From contig NPFB01000006.1 of NCBI GenBank assembly GCA_014084085.1, forward strand, positions 328,027 to 392,026: a DNA stretch of 64,000 bases, in the 5' to 3' direction. This document shows positions 11,589-22,700 of the stretch, piece by piece. The position numbers and the translations under genes were made by a program. This DNA is from Hondaea fermentalgiana (taxonomy: Eukaryota; Sar; Bigyra; Thraustochytrida; Thraustochytriidae). The notes beneath the pieces were generated by a model. That model had not been told where the DNA came from. It searched no databases and worked only from the letters and a program-made list of their open reading frames with translations. Position 1 is the first letter of the stretch. Each line of letters starts with the position of its first letter.

Positions 11589-11688
11589 NNNNNNNNNNNN
11601 NNNNNNNNNNNNNNNNNNNNNNNNNNNNNNNNNNNNNNNNNNNNNNNNNNNNNNNNNNNNNNNNNNNNNNNNNNNNNNNNNNNNNNNN
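11589..11688. other. Assembly gap (100 N)
   Basis: Exactly one hundred N bases, the conventional placeholder for a gap of unknown size. The flanks are very GC-rich, a likely cause of the break. Confidence 0.99.
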
Positions 11689-11845
11689 GCGGCCCGCGCG
11701 CAGGGTGGCCGGGCAGGAGCGCAGTCGCGACTAGCGTAAGCGGCCGCGCGGGCGCGGGTTCGAGAGGCTCTCGATCGACAGGGAGTGGAGCGCGGACGGG
11801 CGGGCCGCCGTTCGCGGCGCGAGTCTCTTTTTCGATTCACCTTTG

Positions 11846-11901
11846 ATTCAAATTTCAAATTCAAATTCAAATTCGAATTCGAATTCAAATTCAAATTCAA
11901 A
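11846..11901. repeat. AAATTC/GAATTC hexanucleotide array
   Basis: About nine tandem copies of a six-base unit, mostly CAAATT with two GAATTC variants that create EcoRI-like palindromes. Shorter runs of the same unit recur near 50368-50390 and 56344-56362. Confidence 0.85.
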
Positions 11902-12418
11902 AAACTCACTTCAATACTGTAGTAGCAACATTTTCAACAAAGTCAACTATCCCTTTTCGCTAAGTGGAAACTCTCCTGCCAAAGCCATGGTTAGTTCCGC
12001 ATTTCGAATTTCAAATTTCTATTCCAGTGGAGTTCCACCAAGGCTGTGGGCAGTGGGCCAGTCTTGCAAAGAACGCATCAGTGAGGGTAGAAGTAAGAGC
12101 GATCAAAAGTTTTTTTTGCAAATAAAAAGATTTTTGCAATGTTCTGTCTCACGAGACACTGGGACCGAATTCTAGTCATTAGAGGGCGGGAAAAAAGAAG
12201 CACGTAAAGCTGTGGGAAATCTTGAAAAAAAAAAAAGCGATGAAGAGTTGGGTCAAGGGGCAGAAATGCTACGAGCAAAAGGAAGTCGTGTTGCGCGTCC
12301 CCGCGCGGTGCGTTCAACGGAAGCAAATCGACCGTGCATCTGTCTCGGTCACTCTTCCCTGTTCTATAATTTGTAAATAAAAGCTTGACGGCTTCAACGA
12401 CTTGTCTAGCAGTACTCC

Positions 12419-13197
12419 TCAAGAGCGCTGTGTCACCGTGCTGCCGCGTGCTGCCTGGCGACTCTTCCGCGAGCTGGTAGACGTAGACGCGGCTGCCGCA
12501 GTGGACGATCCGCTCGGAATCTCGCCAGCCTGAGGCGTGAATACGTAGGAAGCAAGCATTGAACCGGCCTTGTAGAGCCCAAATGCAGGGATCTAAGATT
12601 TTTGATAAATCCAACGGGTCAGTTTTGCTGCGATCCTTGCACGTCATACGTATTCCATGCCGATGCAAGTGTATAAAGAATGCATCGCCAAGAAGGAACG
12701 GAAATAACGTACCAGATAAAAGAGCTTCCACACGAGCGGCGAATAAAGGGAACCAACTTGCACGATCCAGTTAAGGATGAGAAGGTCGAACGAATATCTG
12801 CGCGCCAACACAACAAATAACGACGGAGGCGCTCAAGGTAGTCAGTTAATTTTCTGCCTGTTCAAACTGCATCATGATCGAAAGAGAGGCGTCCTTTCCT
12901 TTGGTCTTTTTTGCCAGGAAAAGAAAGACACGTGATAAAAACGTACTCATTGCTGTAGCCTTGGATCTCCATGCTCACGATACGGTAGCAGAGAGCGACG
13001 GAGAGCAACGTCTGCAATGCCAAGTACAAGAGCCAATATTCCTCAGGCTCGGCAAATACTCCTGCTTGCACAACGAGCGGAATGCCCGTCACAATGGAGA
13101 GTCCCATCGCCAAGTAGCGAATGTAAGCGGATGCCCGCTGCGCCCGTTTTTTCTCCGACGCATTCGCCTGTTCAAGTACAATAACATCGCACGGCAT
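12419..13197 (-). CDS. TMEM208: TMEM208/SND2-like ER membrane targeting protein, three exons
   Basis: Rebuilt as three exons on the minus strand: 13197-12947, 12797-12713 and 12592-12419. Together they give 169 residues against 173 in human TMEM208. Exon 1 gives MPCDVIVLEQANASEKKRAQ, then two membrane helices. Exon 2 gives YSFDLLILNWIVQVGSLYS, which aligns with the human third-helix segment (VILLTAIVQVLSCFSLYVW). Exon 3 gives IPAFGLYKAGSMLAS, then a Ser/Ala tail. Donors are GTACGT in both introns, acceptors are CAG and TAG, and phases agree (2, then 0). The family acts in SRP-independent insertion of membrane proteins at the ER. The start is the first ATG of exon 1; an extra 5' exon cannot be excluded. 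It is divergent from LCMT1. Confidence 0.78.
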
Positions 13198-13717
13198 GAT
13201 TCCCCGTCCGTCAACAAGACAGGCGTCATGCGACGAAGCATCGCACCACATGCATAAGTGCAGGCACGCACCAAATAATACTCGTCCCGTTAGCCTCTCG
13301 AGTTCCTTTTCTCTCGCACTGCAGCAGGTGCGAGTCTCCACCGCATCTCGGCACGCACCATCTTTCTTGTCCACGTCAACTAGTTGCTGTCCAAGCCTTG
13401 CTGGCTTGCCTGCTGCGGCTTGGCCTCGTTCGCCTTGCTTTGACGCGGCTCGCTGCCTGCTGCCCTTGGGTCTGCGCTGCGGAGAGGGCCCGGTCGTCGT
13501 GGCCGAGCCGCGCGTCGCGTTGGCGCTTTGCCGCTGCTCACTCCACTTTTTCGGGTCTCGAGTTGGTCTCGAGATCGCTTGTTGCTTGTTCAAACAGCCA
13601 GGGCGAAAAAGAGACACAAACCCGGTTTATTGGCCGGGATTGGATACCAGGCAGGCGCAGCCCCTGCGGCAGGAGAGAGAGAAAGATTGATTGTCACCAG
13701 AAGGGCGGGACGCAAGC
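13198..13717. promoter_or_regulatory. Divergent promoter region, TMEM208 and LCMT1
   Basis: This 520-base spacer separates the start codons of two divergently transcribed genes, so it must hold both promoters and 5' leaders. No TATA-like or other recognisable element stands out. Confidence 0.45.
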
Positions 13718-13875
13718 ATGGAGCTCGGCGGCGTGCAGGGGACCTCGTGAGTGTCTGCCGACGCGGCGCAGCGCACGGCGCGGAGACGCGCAAGCGGCTC
13801 TGACTTGAGCTGCCAACGAAAGGTGCGAGAATGACGAAGCTCTGACGACTGACGCGACACGAAACGCACGCTTGC

Positions 13876-13910
<35 letters not shown>

Positions 13911-15249
13911 CTCTCGCCTGCAGCGACGATGCCGCCGTGAGCAAGCTTTCGGCTTGCTTGCTCGGGTATTACGAGGATGACTTTATGCGTATTTTTGTTG
14001 GCAAGGAAACCCGGCGCTCGCCGCTCATTAATCGTGGCTACTTTGCACGTGTGGCTGCCATGGACATGATTATCGAACGCTTCATGGAGGCCACAGCATC
14101 AGGCCAGCGCCAAATTGTTGTCCTTGGTGCTGGTAGCGACACAACGTACTTTCGCCTGCGAAAACGCGGCTTTTTACCCGATCTTTATGTTGAGATGGAC
14201 CTTGAGGGCGTCGTTGCTAAAAAGCTCGATGTCATTCGACACTATGAGCACGTTCAGGAAGCACTTGGCGTGACCGCCGGGGACGTGGATGCCGCGCTGG
14301 CCTCCCCGCCCTCGGCTCGACTGCTGCGATCCAAAAATTACGTTCTTACCTGTGCGGACGTGCGCCAGCCCGAGCTCTTTGAGACGGTGCTTTCCAGCCT
14401 CGAGGGGTTTGATTTTTCGTAAGTCTCCGCCCAACTTGCTCCTTGTCTTTCTTACTTTTTCCTTTGCGCACTGCGCCGAGAGCGATCCGAGACATCTAAC
14501 GTTCCGCATGCATCTTTCGGACAATATTGTTCTGTCTGTCACTCTCTCCCGATGTATCTAAAAGCGCCCCGACACTCTTTATCTCTGAGTGCGTCTTGTG
14601 CTATGTGGAGCCGCGAGACTCGGAGCAATTTCTGCGGTGGGCGCTCGGCAAGTTTCCACACGCCGCATTCACCTCATATGAGCAGATTCTTCCCGATGAT
14701 GCCTTTGGGCGCACAATGCTTGGTCACTTTGAAAGTCGCGGATGTCCTTTACTTGCCATTAAAAGCTTTCCTGATATCCAGGCGCAGACACGCCGCTTCG
14801 AGACGATGGGATGGCCCCAAGTTGAGGTGTTTGACATGAACGACGTCTACTACAAGTGCATTCCACGTTCCCAGGTCCGACATGCGGAGCGCATTGAAAT
14901 TTTTGACGAGTTCGAAGAGTGGCACATGATGCAGGCTCATTATTGTGTGATCCTCACGTCACGTTCCCAAGATAATCGCCTCGAAGGCCTTCGCTTGCTC
15001 AAGCCAGAAGTTCAAAAGGAGTCACAGGACCAAATTAAAATCAAGAGCACGGGGTCTGGAGACCAGCAGCCAGACGGCGAGAACAAGCCAACATCTGCAG
15101 ACCTCGTCGCGCCCCTGGAGGGCGCTACACGGCCAATTCCTTTTCCCATGCCCGCCACATCAACGTCTTCCGATGCGCCTGCAAATCCACCGATGATTCC
15201 AAGCGCGGCACCTAGCAGTCCCCAAGAGAACTCGGCGAGTTCGGAATAA
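13718..15249 (+). CDS. LCMT1: Leucine carboxyl methyltransferase 1 (PP2A methyltransferase), three exons
   Basis: Exons 13718-13746, 13924-14418 and 14565-15249 join in phase to give 402 residues. Exon 1 encodes only MELGGVQGT plus a split Ser. The enzyme transfers a methyl group from S-adenosylmethionine to the C-terminal Leu of the PP2A catalytic subunit, which controls holoenzyme assembly. Visible family features are INRGYFARV, the SAM-binding VVLGAGSDTTYFRL (human VNLGAGMDTTFWRL), the acidic EMDLEGVVAKKL, TLFISECVLCYVEP, and SYEQI for human NYEQV. The last ~80 residues are a Pro/Ser/Thr-rich tail not found in human LCMT1. Donors are GTGAGT and GTAAGT. The acceptor of intron 1 follows a CTTG microsatellite. 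Confidence 0.87.
13872..13911 (+). repeat. CTTG/TTGC tetranucleotide run at an LCMT1 acceptor
   Basis: About ten copies of CTTG lie inside LCMT1 intron 1 and end shortly before CTCTCTCGCCTGCAG, the acceptor. The repeat supplies much of the region where a polypyrimidine tract is expected. Confidence 0.85.
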
Positions 15250-15465
15250 GGACAAAAGAAAACAAGGACTGGAGAATGAATGGATGAATGGAAGGTCACC
15301 TTTACTTTTTGCTTGCTTCGTTACTGCTCGTTCACCATAAAACCTGCGTGACGAATCCAGACAGAATATGTCTGGGCCATTTTCCAATAGCATGGCACGT
15401 CTGGCGCTCCCAAACTTGAACGTGATCGTTCGACATTCGTGACTTTCCAGCTGACGAAAGAGGAC

Positions 15466-17112
15466 TCAAGACTGGGCTTGTGCTGCAGGTTGCGCCGCCG
15501 AGGATGCCGAACCCGAGAGAGTACCTGGCGGGGTGCCTGATGACGACGGCTGCTGCTGCTGCTGCTGTTGCTGAGCACTTCCAATGGCAAAGACTGAGGT
15601 GCTCGGCATGAAACCGGCGTCCAGCCCGCTCGCAAGAGAAGCATTGGTGAATAGACGGCGTTCCCAGGCCTGGATGTCAAAGTAAATGTACTGCGGTACG
15701 CCTGGCGGGAGCTGGTGTGCAGGCGGCTGTGCCATCTCCTTTGAGTCCAGGAACCACACCTTGTGCTCCACATGGAACTGCCACTTGCGCTTGTAGAGCT
15801 CCTGCGCAGCCTGTACCTGAGCAACATCCCTGGGCATCGCGTAGAAGATATAAAACAAGGTCTCCAGCTCGTACTTTGCAAAATGTCGCGGCGCGTTGCG
15901 CCCCTGCCCAGCGGCGCCGGAGCCACCCGTGGCCCCGGCGCTGTTGTTGCTACTGTTGTAGCACGCCGGAAGATTAAATGGTGGGTCTCGCGTTGACTGT
16001 CGATCAGACCATGGTGATGAAAAGCTAGTGTGCAACGACTCTGACGAGTTCAGGTTTAGCCCAAGCGAAGTCAGATCCGTACCCAAGGCCAGTGTGTTTC
16101 GGTCGGCGTCCTCCGTACGGATAACACTCAAGAGTCCGAGCAGCCCAAAGTGCTGCTCGGGCGGTAAGCGCTTCTTTCCAGGCCCGGGAGCTTTCTTCAC
16201 GGGTGCCTGAGGAATACCAGCTTTGCTAGGGTCCGGAATCGAACCCAAGCTGCCCACGCTACCACCTGCGCCGCTGGCATTGCCTGCACTACGAGCAACG
16301 CCACTGCTGGCGTTGGAGCTGGCGCTTCCGTTGCCGCTCGTTGATCCGACGCTCCCGCCCATCAGCGGGCCACCTGCCGACGAAAATCCATTGATGCTAG
16401 CAGAGTCAAACCCACCAAGAACACCTGGTGGTGCACCGTTCGACCGTTTTCCCGCGCCCGGTGCTGCCTGTTGCTGCGCTTGGAACCCGGTCTGTGCTGC
16501 TCTTGGCGGCTCACCCGAGACCGACTGACCTTGATTCTGCTGCTGTTGCTGCTGTTGGAAAAACTGTTGAGGTTGTTGCACGACTCGGGCACCGTTCGCA
16601 CCCAACGAGGACTGCCTTGGCCCAGTATTCGGGCTCGACGTAACATCCGGTGCGCCGCCACCGCCGCCGCCGCCGCCGCCTAGCGCTGGGAAGTCCTCGC
16701 TCTGCATCGCAAAGTCTGGCTGATGCTGCGTCCGGTCCTGCTGTGCAATGTGCATCGCATATGATCCACTTGCGAGCTCACTTGGAGGCATGCCACCCGC
16801 ACCCGACCGGTTCTGCGCGAGAGCAGGAAAATCAGACATGTCGAATGGCGCATTGCCGCTCGCGTTTCCTGCAAACTGCCCGCTTGATCGCCCAAGCAAC
16901 ATCGAACTTGATCCGCCAAGATTGAGCCCATCATGCGAACCTGAAAGAGCCCGTTGCAAGCCATACGCATTGCTGCCACCGTCTTGCGAGTGCATCGACA
17001 TCATACCTCCTTGCTGCTGCTGCTGTTGCTGCTGTGACGGCTGCTGTCCTGGGGGAGGCCCACTCCCATTTCCGCTGGGCCCGGATCCTCCAGGATATCT
17101 GCTCTGCTGCAT
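15466..17112 (-). CDS. CNOT2: CCR4-NOT complex subunit 2 (NOT2/3/5 domain protein)
   Basis: Predicted 548 residues from the ATG at 17112. The open frame upstream would start only at a TTG and has no support. The protein is a scaffold subunit of the CCR4-NOT deadenylase. The C-terminal NOT2/3/5 domain (about residues 400-510) is clear: YELETLFYIFYAMPRDVAQV, then QAAQELYKRKWQFHVEHKVW, then YIYFDIQAWERRLF, matching the human IETLFYLFYTCCGDVLQLAA and YNRDWRYHKEERVW regions. The first 400 residues are Gln/Gly/Ser/Asn-rich, with several poly-Gln runs, a poly-Gly run near 16657-16680 and two short DFPAL motifs; a Gln/Ala-rich tail follows the domain. Convergent with LCMT1 (216-base gap) and divergent from BBS5. 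Confidence 0.9.
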   Translation of the reverse strand: MQQSRYPGGSGPSGNGSGPPPGQQPSQQQQQQQQGGMMSMHSQDGGSNAYGLQRALSGSHDGLNLGGSSSMLLGRSSGQFAGNASGNAPFDMSDFPALAQNRSGAGGMPPSELASGSYAMHIAQQDRTQHQPDFAMQSEDFPALGGGGGGGGGAPDVTSSPNTGPRQSSLGANGARVVQQPQQFFQQQQQQQNQGQSVSGEPPRAAQTGFQAQQQAAPGAGKRSNGAPPGVLGGFDSASINGFSSAGGPLMGGSVGSTSGNGSASSNASSGVARSAGNASGAGGSVGSLGSIPDPSKAGIPQAPVKKAPGPGKKRLPPEQHFGLLGLLSVIRTEDADRNTLALGTDLTSLGLNLNSSESLHTSFSSPWSDRQSTRDPPFNLPACYNSSNNSAGATGGSGAAGQGRNAPRHFAKYELETLFYIFYAMPRDVAQVQAAQELYKRKWQFHVEHKVWFLDSKEMAQPPAHQLPPGVPQYIYFDIQAWERRLFTNASLASGLDAGFMPSTSVFAIGSAQQQQQQQQPSSSGTPPGTLSGSASSAAQPAAQAQS

Positions 17113-18168
17113 TCTCGACCGCTTGCCCTCGCTCGTCGTTAGCGAAATAAATTGCAAGACCTTGACCAAAAAGCTTATACGTCAAGCGAGCGCACAAGCG
17201 TCTTTGCGTCGTCCTCCACGCCCGAGGCAAAGTTTTCGCCCCAGAAGAAGGGAGCCTCGAGAGCGATATCGCAACGCCTGCGGACGGGCCGCTCTCGCGC
17301 GACTCTCCCTTTAATCCACGCTTCGCGAAGCCGCCTTTGCGCACGCGTGGGATCGATCGCCGCTTTCACGCGTCAGCGCGCCAGCGTCCGTGCCCGTGCC
17401 GCAGGGGCGCAAGGCCGGTCGCTCGGTCGTCCGCGTGGGTGGAAAAGCGGCGCGACTTGGGTCGAGATGGCTCGGGCCGCGTCGTATCGAGTCGACTTGA
17501 GTCGAGCCAAGCCGGAGAAGACGAGCCGTGCCAGATTGCGTCCACCGAGTCCGTGGCCCGGGGGCCTTCCCCGCGCCGCCGCCGCTTCTGGCCGCGCGCC
17601 GCCGCGCCGCTCCGCCTCGTGCCGCGCCGCTCGCGCCCGCGTGCGCCGCTCCAGGTGGTTTGGCATTCATCTTCATTGCCAAGCCTTGGCCCACACGCCG
17701 CGCCGCAAGTGGAGCAAACGCGCTCTTGCAAGTGGGAAATGCCGCTTCGCGCACTTGCCATTCTCGACTGGCGCCGCCTCTCATTCTCCCGCCACTGGGT
17801 CGCGCACCGACGGCGTCCTCTGGCACGGCCGCAATAGGGAAAGTAGCGCGAAGTCTGCGCAACCCTTTGCTGATGAGAGGTAGGGAACACTGGGAGGCGC
17901 TTTCGACTCGGCGAATACAGTGGAGCGAGAAGAGGAAAGTCCGAGAGGAAAAGGTCATAGAGCTCCAACGGTCTTACGCGCAGAAGAAGAGGAAAAATGG
18001 GGACAAGGGACTCTGGGCAGACGCGGAGCGAGACGCATCAAAGCAGCGTTCGAGGGAGATCGCAGAGCAGCACACGCTCGCGACTTTGGACGCGAGGTCG
18101 CTAAGGTCGCTGATATATATTGAGCAAAACGCATTTTAATCAGTCGAAGACGCTGAACGGGCGTGCAG
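17113..18168. promoter_or_regulatory. Divergent region between CNOT2 and BBS5
   Basis: A 1.06-kb spacer between two start codons on opposite strands. It is GC-rich in the CNOT2 half and becomes AT-richer with a GATATATATTG segment at 18111-18121, about 50 bases before the BBS5 ATG. The overlapping long open frames are low-complexity and unsupported. Confidence 0.4.
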
Positions 18169-19490
18169 ATGGGCATTGAGTTTGAGGAGAACTGCCTTTG
18201 GCAGGACCGCGAGCTCAAGTTTGATGCGCCAAGACGGTTGTTTGAGCTGCGCAAGGGCGAACGCGTTCTCGACTCGATCAATTCCGTCGAAGATACCAAG
18301 GGAAACAATGGCATGCGCGGAAGCTTGGTCGTCACGAACCTGCGCTTGCAATGGCTTTCGCACAAATCGAAGCGAACTAACCTCAGTACGTGACCAAAAG
18401 AGGGCGATCCACACAGGATTGATCAATTGATTGAAACTTGACTGACATTTCCCTTTTACATTTTGCGCGTCAAAGGTATCGGATTCAAGAACATCACGAA
18501 ACTACGAATCAAGAAAGCAACCTCCAAGCTTCGTGGTACCACGCGGGCCCTATTTGTCACGTGTACTCATGACGGCTGTCGCTTTGAATTTATTTTCACC
18601 TCTCTTGTCAATTTGAGTCCACGACTTTTCACGACCGTCCTCGCAGTGTACAAGTAAGTCGCACGCCTCCCGGCCATTTGTTTTTCCTGATCCATGGAGA
18701 ATCACAAATCACTGACAACAACCGTAGAGCTTATGAAACAACGTCTTTGTATCGCGAGTTGCGCTTGCGAGGCGCCATTGTCAAGGACAAGTCACTACGG
18801 ATTCTTCCTGGCGAGGAAATATATCAAACTCTTGCTGGCGTCTGGAACCTTTCCTCTGAGCAGGGCAGTTTGGGCACCTTTGTCGTGACAAACATTCGCA
18901 TTGTCTGGTTCGCCGATCTTGCGAACAACTTTAACGTAAGCATTCCTTACATTCAGATTAGCAAGGTCGCCATCAACGACTCGCGATTCGGTGACGCCCT
19001 TGTCGTAGGGACTGCCTCCAGCGGGGGTGGATACACGCTCGGGTTTCGCATCGATCCTCGCGAGCGGCTCGCACGCACGGCGGAGACAATCACAAATCTA
19101 CATACAATTTTTTTCAAGTCGCCCGACTTTGGCGTCCGCGTGACCGTAGAATCTGCGCCACAGAATCCGTTTAACACGGTCGAAAAGGCGGCAGAAGAGG
19201 ATCTCAGTATTGAAGAAAACGTCGACGACTTTATTCCAGCATCCTTTTCTGCAGCTCCTCGCGGGCCAGAAGCTTACCTCGCAGGCGGACCTGAAGACAC
19301 CCACGACGATGCCATGGATGACGAGGGCAAAACCAGTGAAGCGAGACCTGATCGTCAACGTCCGATTTACAACGCTCATCTTGGGCTTGCTGTGCAGCCG
19401 ATGCCCAAGGGGGTTACGGTGCAATCGTTGTGGGGTCTCATGTCCTCATCATCTTCCCAGGCGGCTGCTTCCGGGCAACGTCCAAAATAG
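18169..19490 (+). CDS. BBS5: Bardet-Biedl syndrome 5 protein, BBSome subunit, three exons
   Basis: Exons 18169-18385, 18476-18653 and 18728-19490 join in phase to give 385 residues (human 341). BBS5 is a subunit of the BBSome, the coat that moves membrane proteins in and out of cilia; its two DM16/PH-like domains bind phosphoinositides. Conserved stretches include [82 protein letters not shown] text near residue 215 and [20 protein letters not shown] at the C-terminus. A Ser/Gln tail of ~15 residues follows. Donors are GTACGT and GTAAGT, with CTGAC branch-like sequences in both introns (lengths 90 and 74). Its presence implies a flagellated stage. Confidence 0.93.
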
Positions 19491-19737
19491 TGTACTGTCA
19501 GTACGACGACCTTGTGAGAAACCATCTTTTGAGTTGACTGACGATGCCACTGGTGTGCCAAACGACGAATTTTCATTCTTTGGTCGCGACTCGTCGCCGG
19601 GTCGCGAGCGAGGCGAGGCGAAGAAGGAGAGGGACGGAGCGGCAAGGGAAGGCAAGGCAAGGGAAGAGAAGGAGAGGGAGGCGACGTGCTCGCTCCTGCT
19701 ACGCAGACAGGGTGCGCAGCTCCGGCAAAGAGGAGAG

Positions 19738-22700
19738 ATGAAGCGAGCATCAGAGGCCGAGCGCCAATGGACGAGCGACAAGTTGCACGAGCTCGTGGGT
19801 TTTAGCGAGAGCTCGGCGGTGGACTATGTCATTGCTCTCGGCAAGTCTGCCAAGTCAGAATCCGATGTGGTGAGCAGACTGCATGAATATGATTTTCCCC
19901 GAGATGAACGAACGCGTCAATTCGCGCGGGAGGTCATGTCGAGAGTGAAATCATCAGCACCCGCTGGCACCTCGTCGACTTCGTCTTCATCCTTGTCAGC
20001 GCAAGCGCCGGCTGGAAGCTCCGATGCAACATCTCGAAAGTATGACCTCGTTGGCATTGATCTTTCAGCCGGATTCAAGGCGGATGACACCAAAGAACGA
20101 AGACGCAAACATCATCGCGACAAGGAAAAGAAACATAAACGCAGCAAGAAAAGCAAACGCAAGGACAAAGACGAGCATCGCGACGGCAAAGAAGACCATT
20201 CACGAGAGGATCGCAAGAGAGAGCGCAAGCGTGCGCGGCAGGAGCACAATCACGCTCCCTCCGCCGACGGCTTTCTGGAGGAAGATCTGCCTGTTGTCAT
20301 TCCTGGCCAGGACGAGGACGAGGACGAGGACGTTGACAACGACGATAATGTCGATGTAAATGGAAATGACGACGATGACGACGACGACGACGACATCAAA
20401 AGCGAGAATGGGAAAAAGGAGACTGGCAACAATGATGGTGAAGATGACCAAAACAACGAGACGGAGCACCAGCGCAAACTTCGCGAGTTTCAGGAATTTG
20501 TAGGCACTGGCGAGGATGGTAAGGAAGAAGGAGAACGCATGAAGCAGCGCGCTGCACAAAAGGAGCGCGAAAAACACGAGCTGAAACTGCGCCAGATTCG
20601 GGACGAGGGAGAACGATTGCGTAACGAGTTCACGATCGAGGAACTTCGGGATGAATCGCGTTTTGCATACCTGAAAAAACGCGAGGAACGCGAGCTCAAG
20701 CTTTTGCAGGCAAGCATTCAGGACGAAGAGGACCTGTTCCAGGGCCAAGAGATGACGGAAAAAGAAAAGCGCGACCTTGAAGTCCGCAAAGAGCTCAAGA
20801 ATTTAATTGAGAGCCGCAAGGACATTGAACGCAAAACACAGGACCAATTATACAAGCTTCCCGATGCGTACGAGGACGACCGCGGCCGTGTCGATGCCAA
20901 AAAGCGCGAGGCGCTCTTGACGCAGCGGTACGAGGACGAAGGCCGAATGAAGACGGATCAAGAGGTTTGGGAAGAGCAGCAAACCAAACTCGCCGCATCA
21001 CAGGGAAAGTACGGCGTAGCGGCCATTGGCGGGCCCTACGAAGATCCGTATGATGTTCTTCTCGCCGGTGGGGTTGACTTTGTCTCTGGTAAAAGCCTCA
21101 AGGGCACTAAGCGCGAGCAAGCTGCCAGCGAGAAGCGTTCAAAGAGGGGAAAGGGGGGAAGGGAGGGGAAGCACGCGAGCAGACGAAAGAGATCATCGTC
21201 GTCGGGCTCATCTGCATCGGAGGCTTCTTCGGCGTCGTCTTCGTCTTCTGTTCAAGTCTCTGCTGGTAAAAAGGATACCGCTGGAAACACTAAGCAAACG
21301 CCGACCATGGCCGAGATACGTGCCGCCCTTCCTGTGTTTCCATTTCGCGACGAGCTATTGCGGGCCATCAAAGACCATCAAATTCTAATCGTTGTGGGCG
21401 AGACAGGTTCAGGTAAAACCACACAGATTCCGCAGTACATTCACGAAGCCGGATATTCTGCCCTTGGCAAGATTGGGTGCACACAGCCGCGTCGCGTGGC
21501 TGCAATGAGCGTGGCCGCGCGCGTAGCGCAAGAAATGAACGTAAAGCTGGGGCGTGAGGTGGGTTACTCGATTCGCTTTGAAGATAATACGTCAGAGGGC
21601 ACGCTCATCAAGTACATGACTGATGGTATGCTTTTGAGAGAGTTCATGACGTCGCCAGACTTGGGCGATTACAGCGCAATGATGATTGACGAGGCGCACG
21701 AGCGAGGTCTCAATACCGACATTCTCTTTGGGCTGATCAAGGATATTGCAAGGCATCGCAAGGATCTGCGAATCATTGTTGCGAGTGCCACGCTTGACGC
21801 GCAAAAATTTGCGGCGTACTTTGACAATGCGCCCATCTTCAACATACCTGGGCGCAGGTATCCCGTTGACATTATGCATACCAAGGCCCCGGAGGCCGAT
21901 TATCTGGACGCAGCAGTGGTGACAACGCTGCAAATCCACATTAGCGAGCCGACGCCGGGTGACATTCTTATTTTCCTGACGGGACAGGAGGAAATTGAGG
22001 CAGCGCGCGAGATGCTCGTGCAGCGCACGCGTGGCCTGGGAAGTCGAATCAAAGAGCTCATTGTGTGCCCTATTTACGCTTCGCTGCCGAGCGAAGAGCA
22101 AGCCAAAGTCTTTGTGCCGGCGCCTCCGGGAGCGCGCAAGGTCGTTTTGGCCACCAACATTGCAGAGACCTCGCTCACGATCGACGGAATTTGTTATGTC
22201 ATTGACACTGGATTTTGCAAGCAGACGAGCTACGACGCGCGCTCGGGGATGGACTCGCTCATGGTTACGCCAATCTCGCAGGCCGGAGCACAGCAGCGCG
22301 CCGGGCGCGCCGGACGCACAGCGCCGGGAAAATGTTTCCGCCTGTACACGGAGTGGTCCTTCAAGCACGAGCTCGAGGAAACGACGCAGCCTGAGATTCA
22401 AAGGAGCAACCTCGCATCGGTGGTGCTGATGCTCAAGAGCCTGGGTATTCACGACCTTGTGGGTTTTGACTTTATGGACCCTCCCCCTCCGGAAGCGCTC
22501 ATTCGCTGTTTGCAGCAGCTGTACGCCCTTGGCGCTCTCACAGACAAGGGAGAGCTGACCAAGGTCGGTCGTCGCATGGCCGAGTTCCCGGCAGACCCTA
22601 TGCTCTCGAAAATGCTCCTCGCAGCGGAGCGATATGGATGTGTGGAGGAGGCGCTCACCGTGGCGGCTATGCTCGACGTCAACGCGTCCGTTTTTTATCG

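Larger units (their letters stand above)
11110..12418. other. Intergenic region with an assembly gap
   Basis: A GC-rich stretch with CTCG runs (upstream of the CXC gene) leads into 100 N and then a distinctly AT-rich segment from about 11820 to 12410. No gene can be supported on either side of the gap. Open frames crossing the gap are artefacts. Confidence 0.55.

Noticed and set aside
11223..11909. Open frames spanning the N run
   Set aside because: They only appear continuous because the gap is filled with N; they carry no information.
12078..12731. 217-codon minus-strand open frame
   Set aside because: A wrong-frame overlap of TMEM208 exons 2 and 3; the correct frame needs the intron at 12712-12593.
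16228..16258. tRNA T-arm-like sequence (minus strand GGGTTCGATTCC)
   Set aside because: It lies inside the CNOT2 reading frame (encoding LGSIPDP), and no acceptor stem, D-arm or anticodon arm can be placed around it.
19210..19737. Longer N-terminus for the DEAH helicase
   Set aside because: It would overlap the BBS5 coding end in another frame. The ATG at 19738 gives the conserved N-terminal start of the family.
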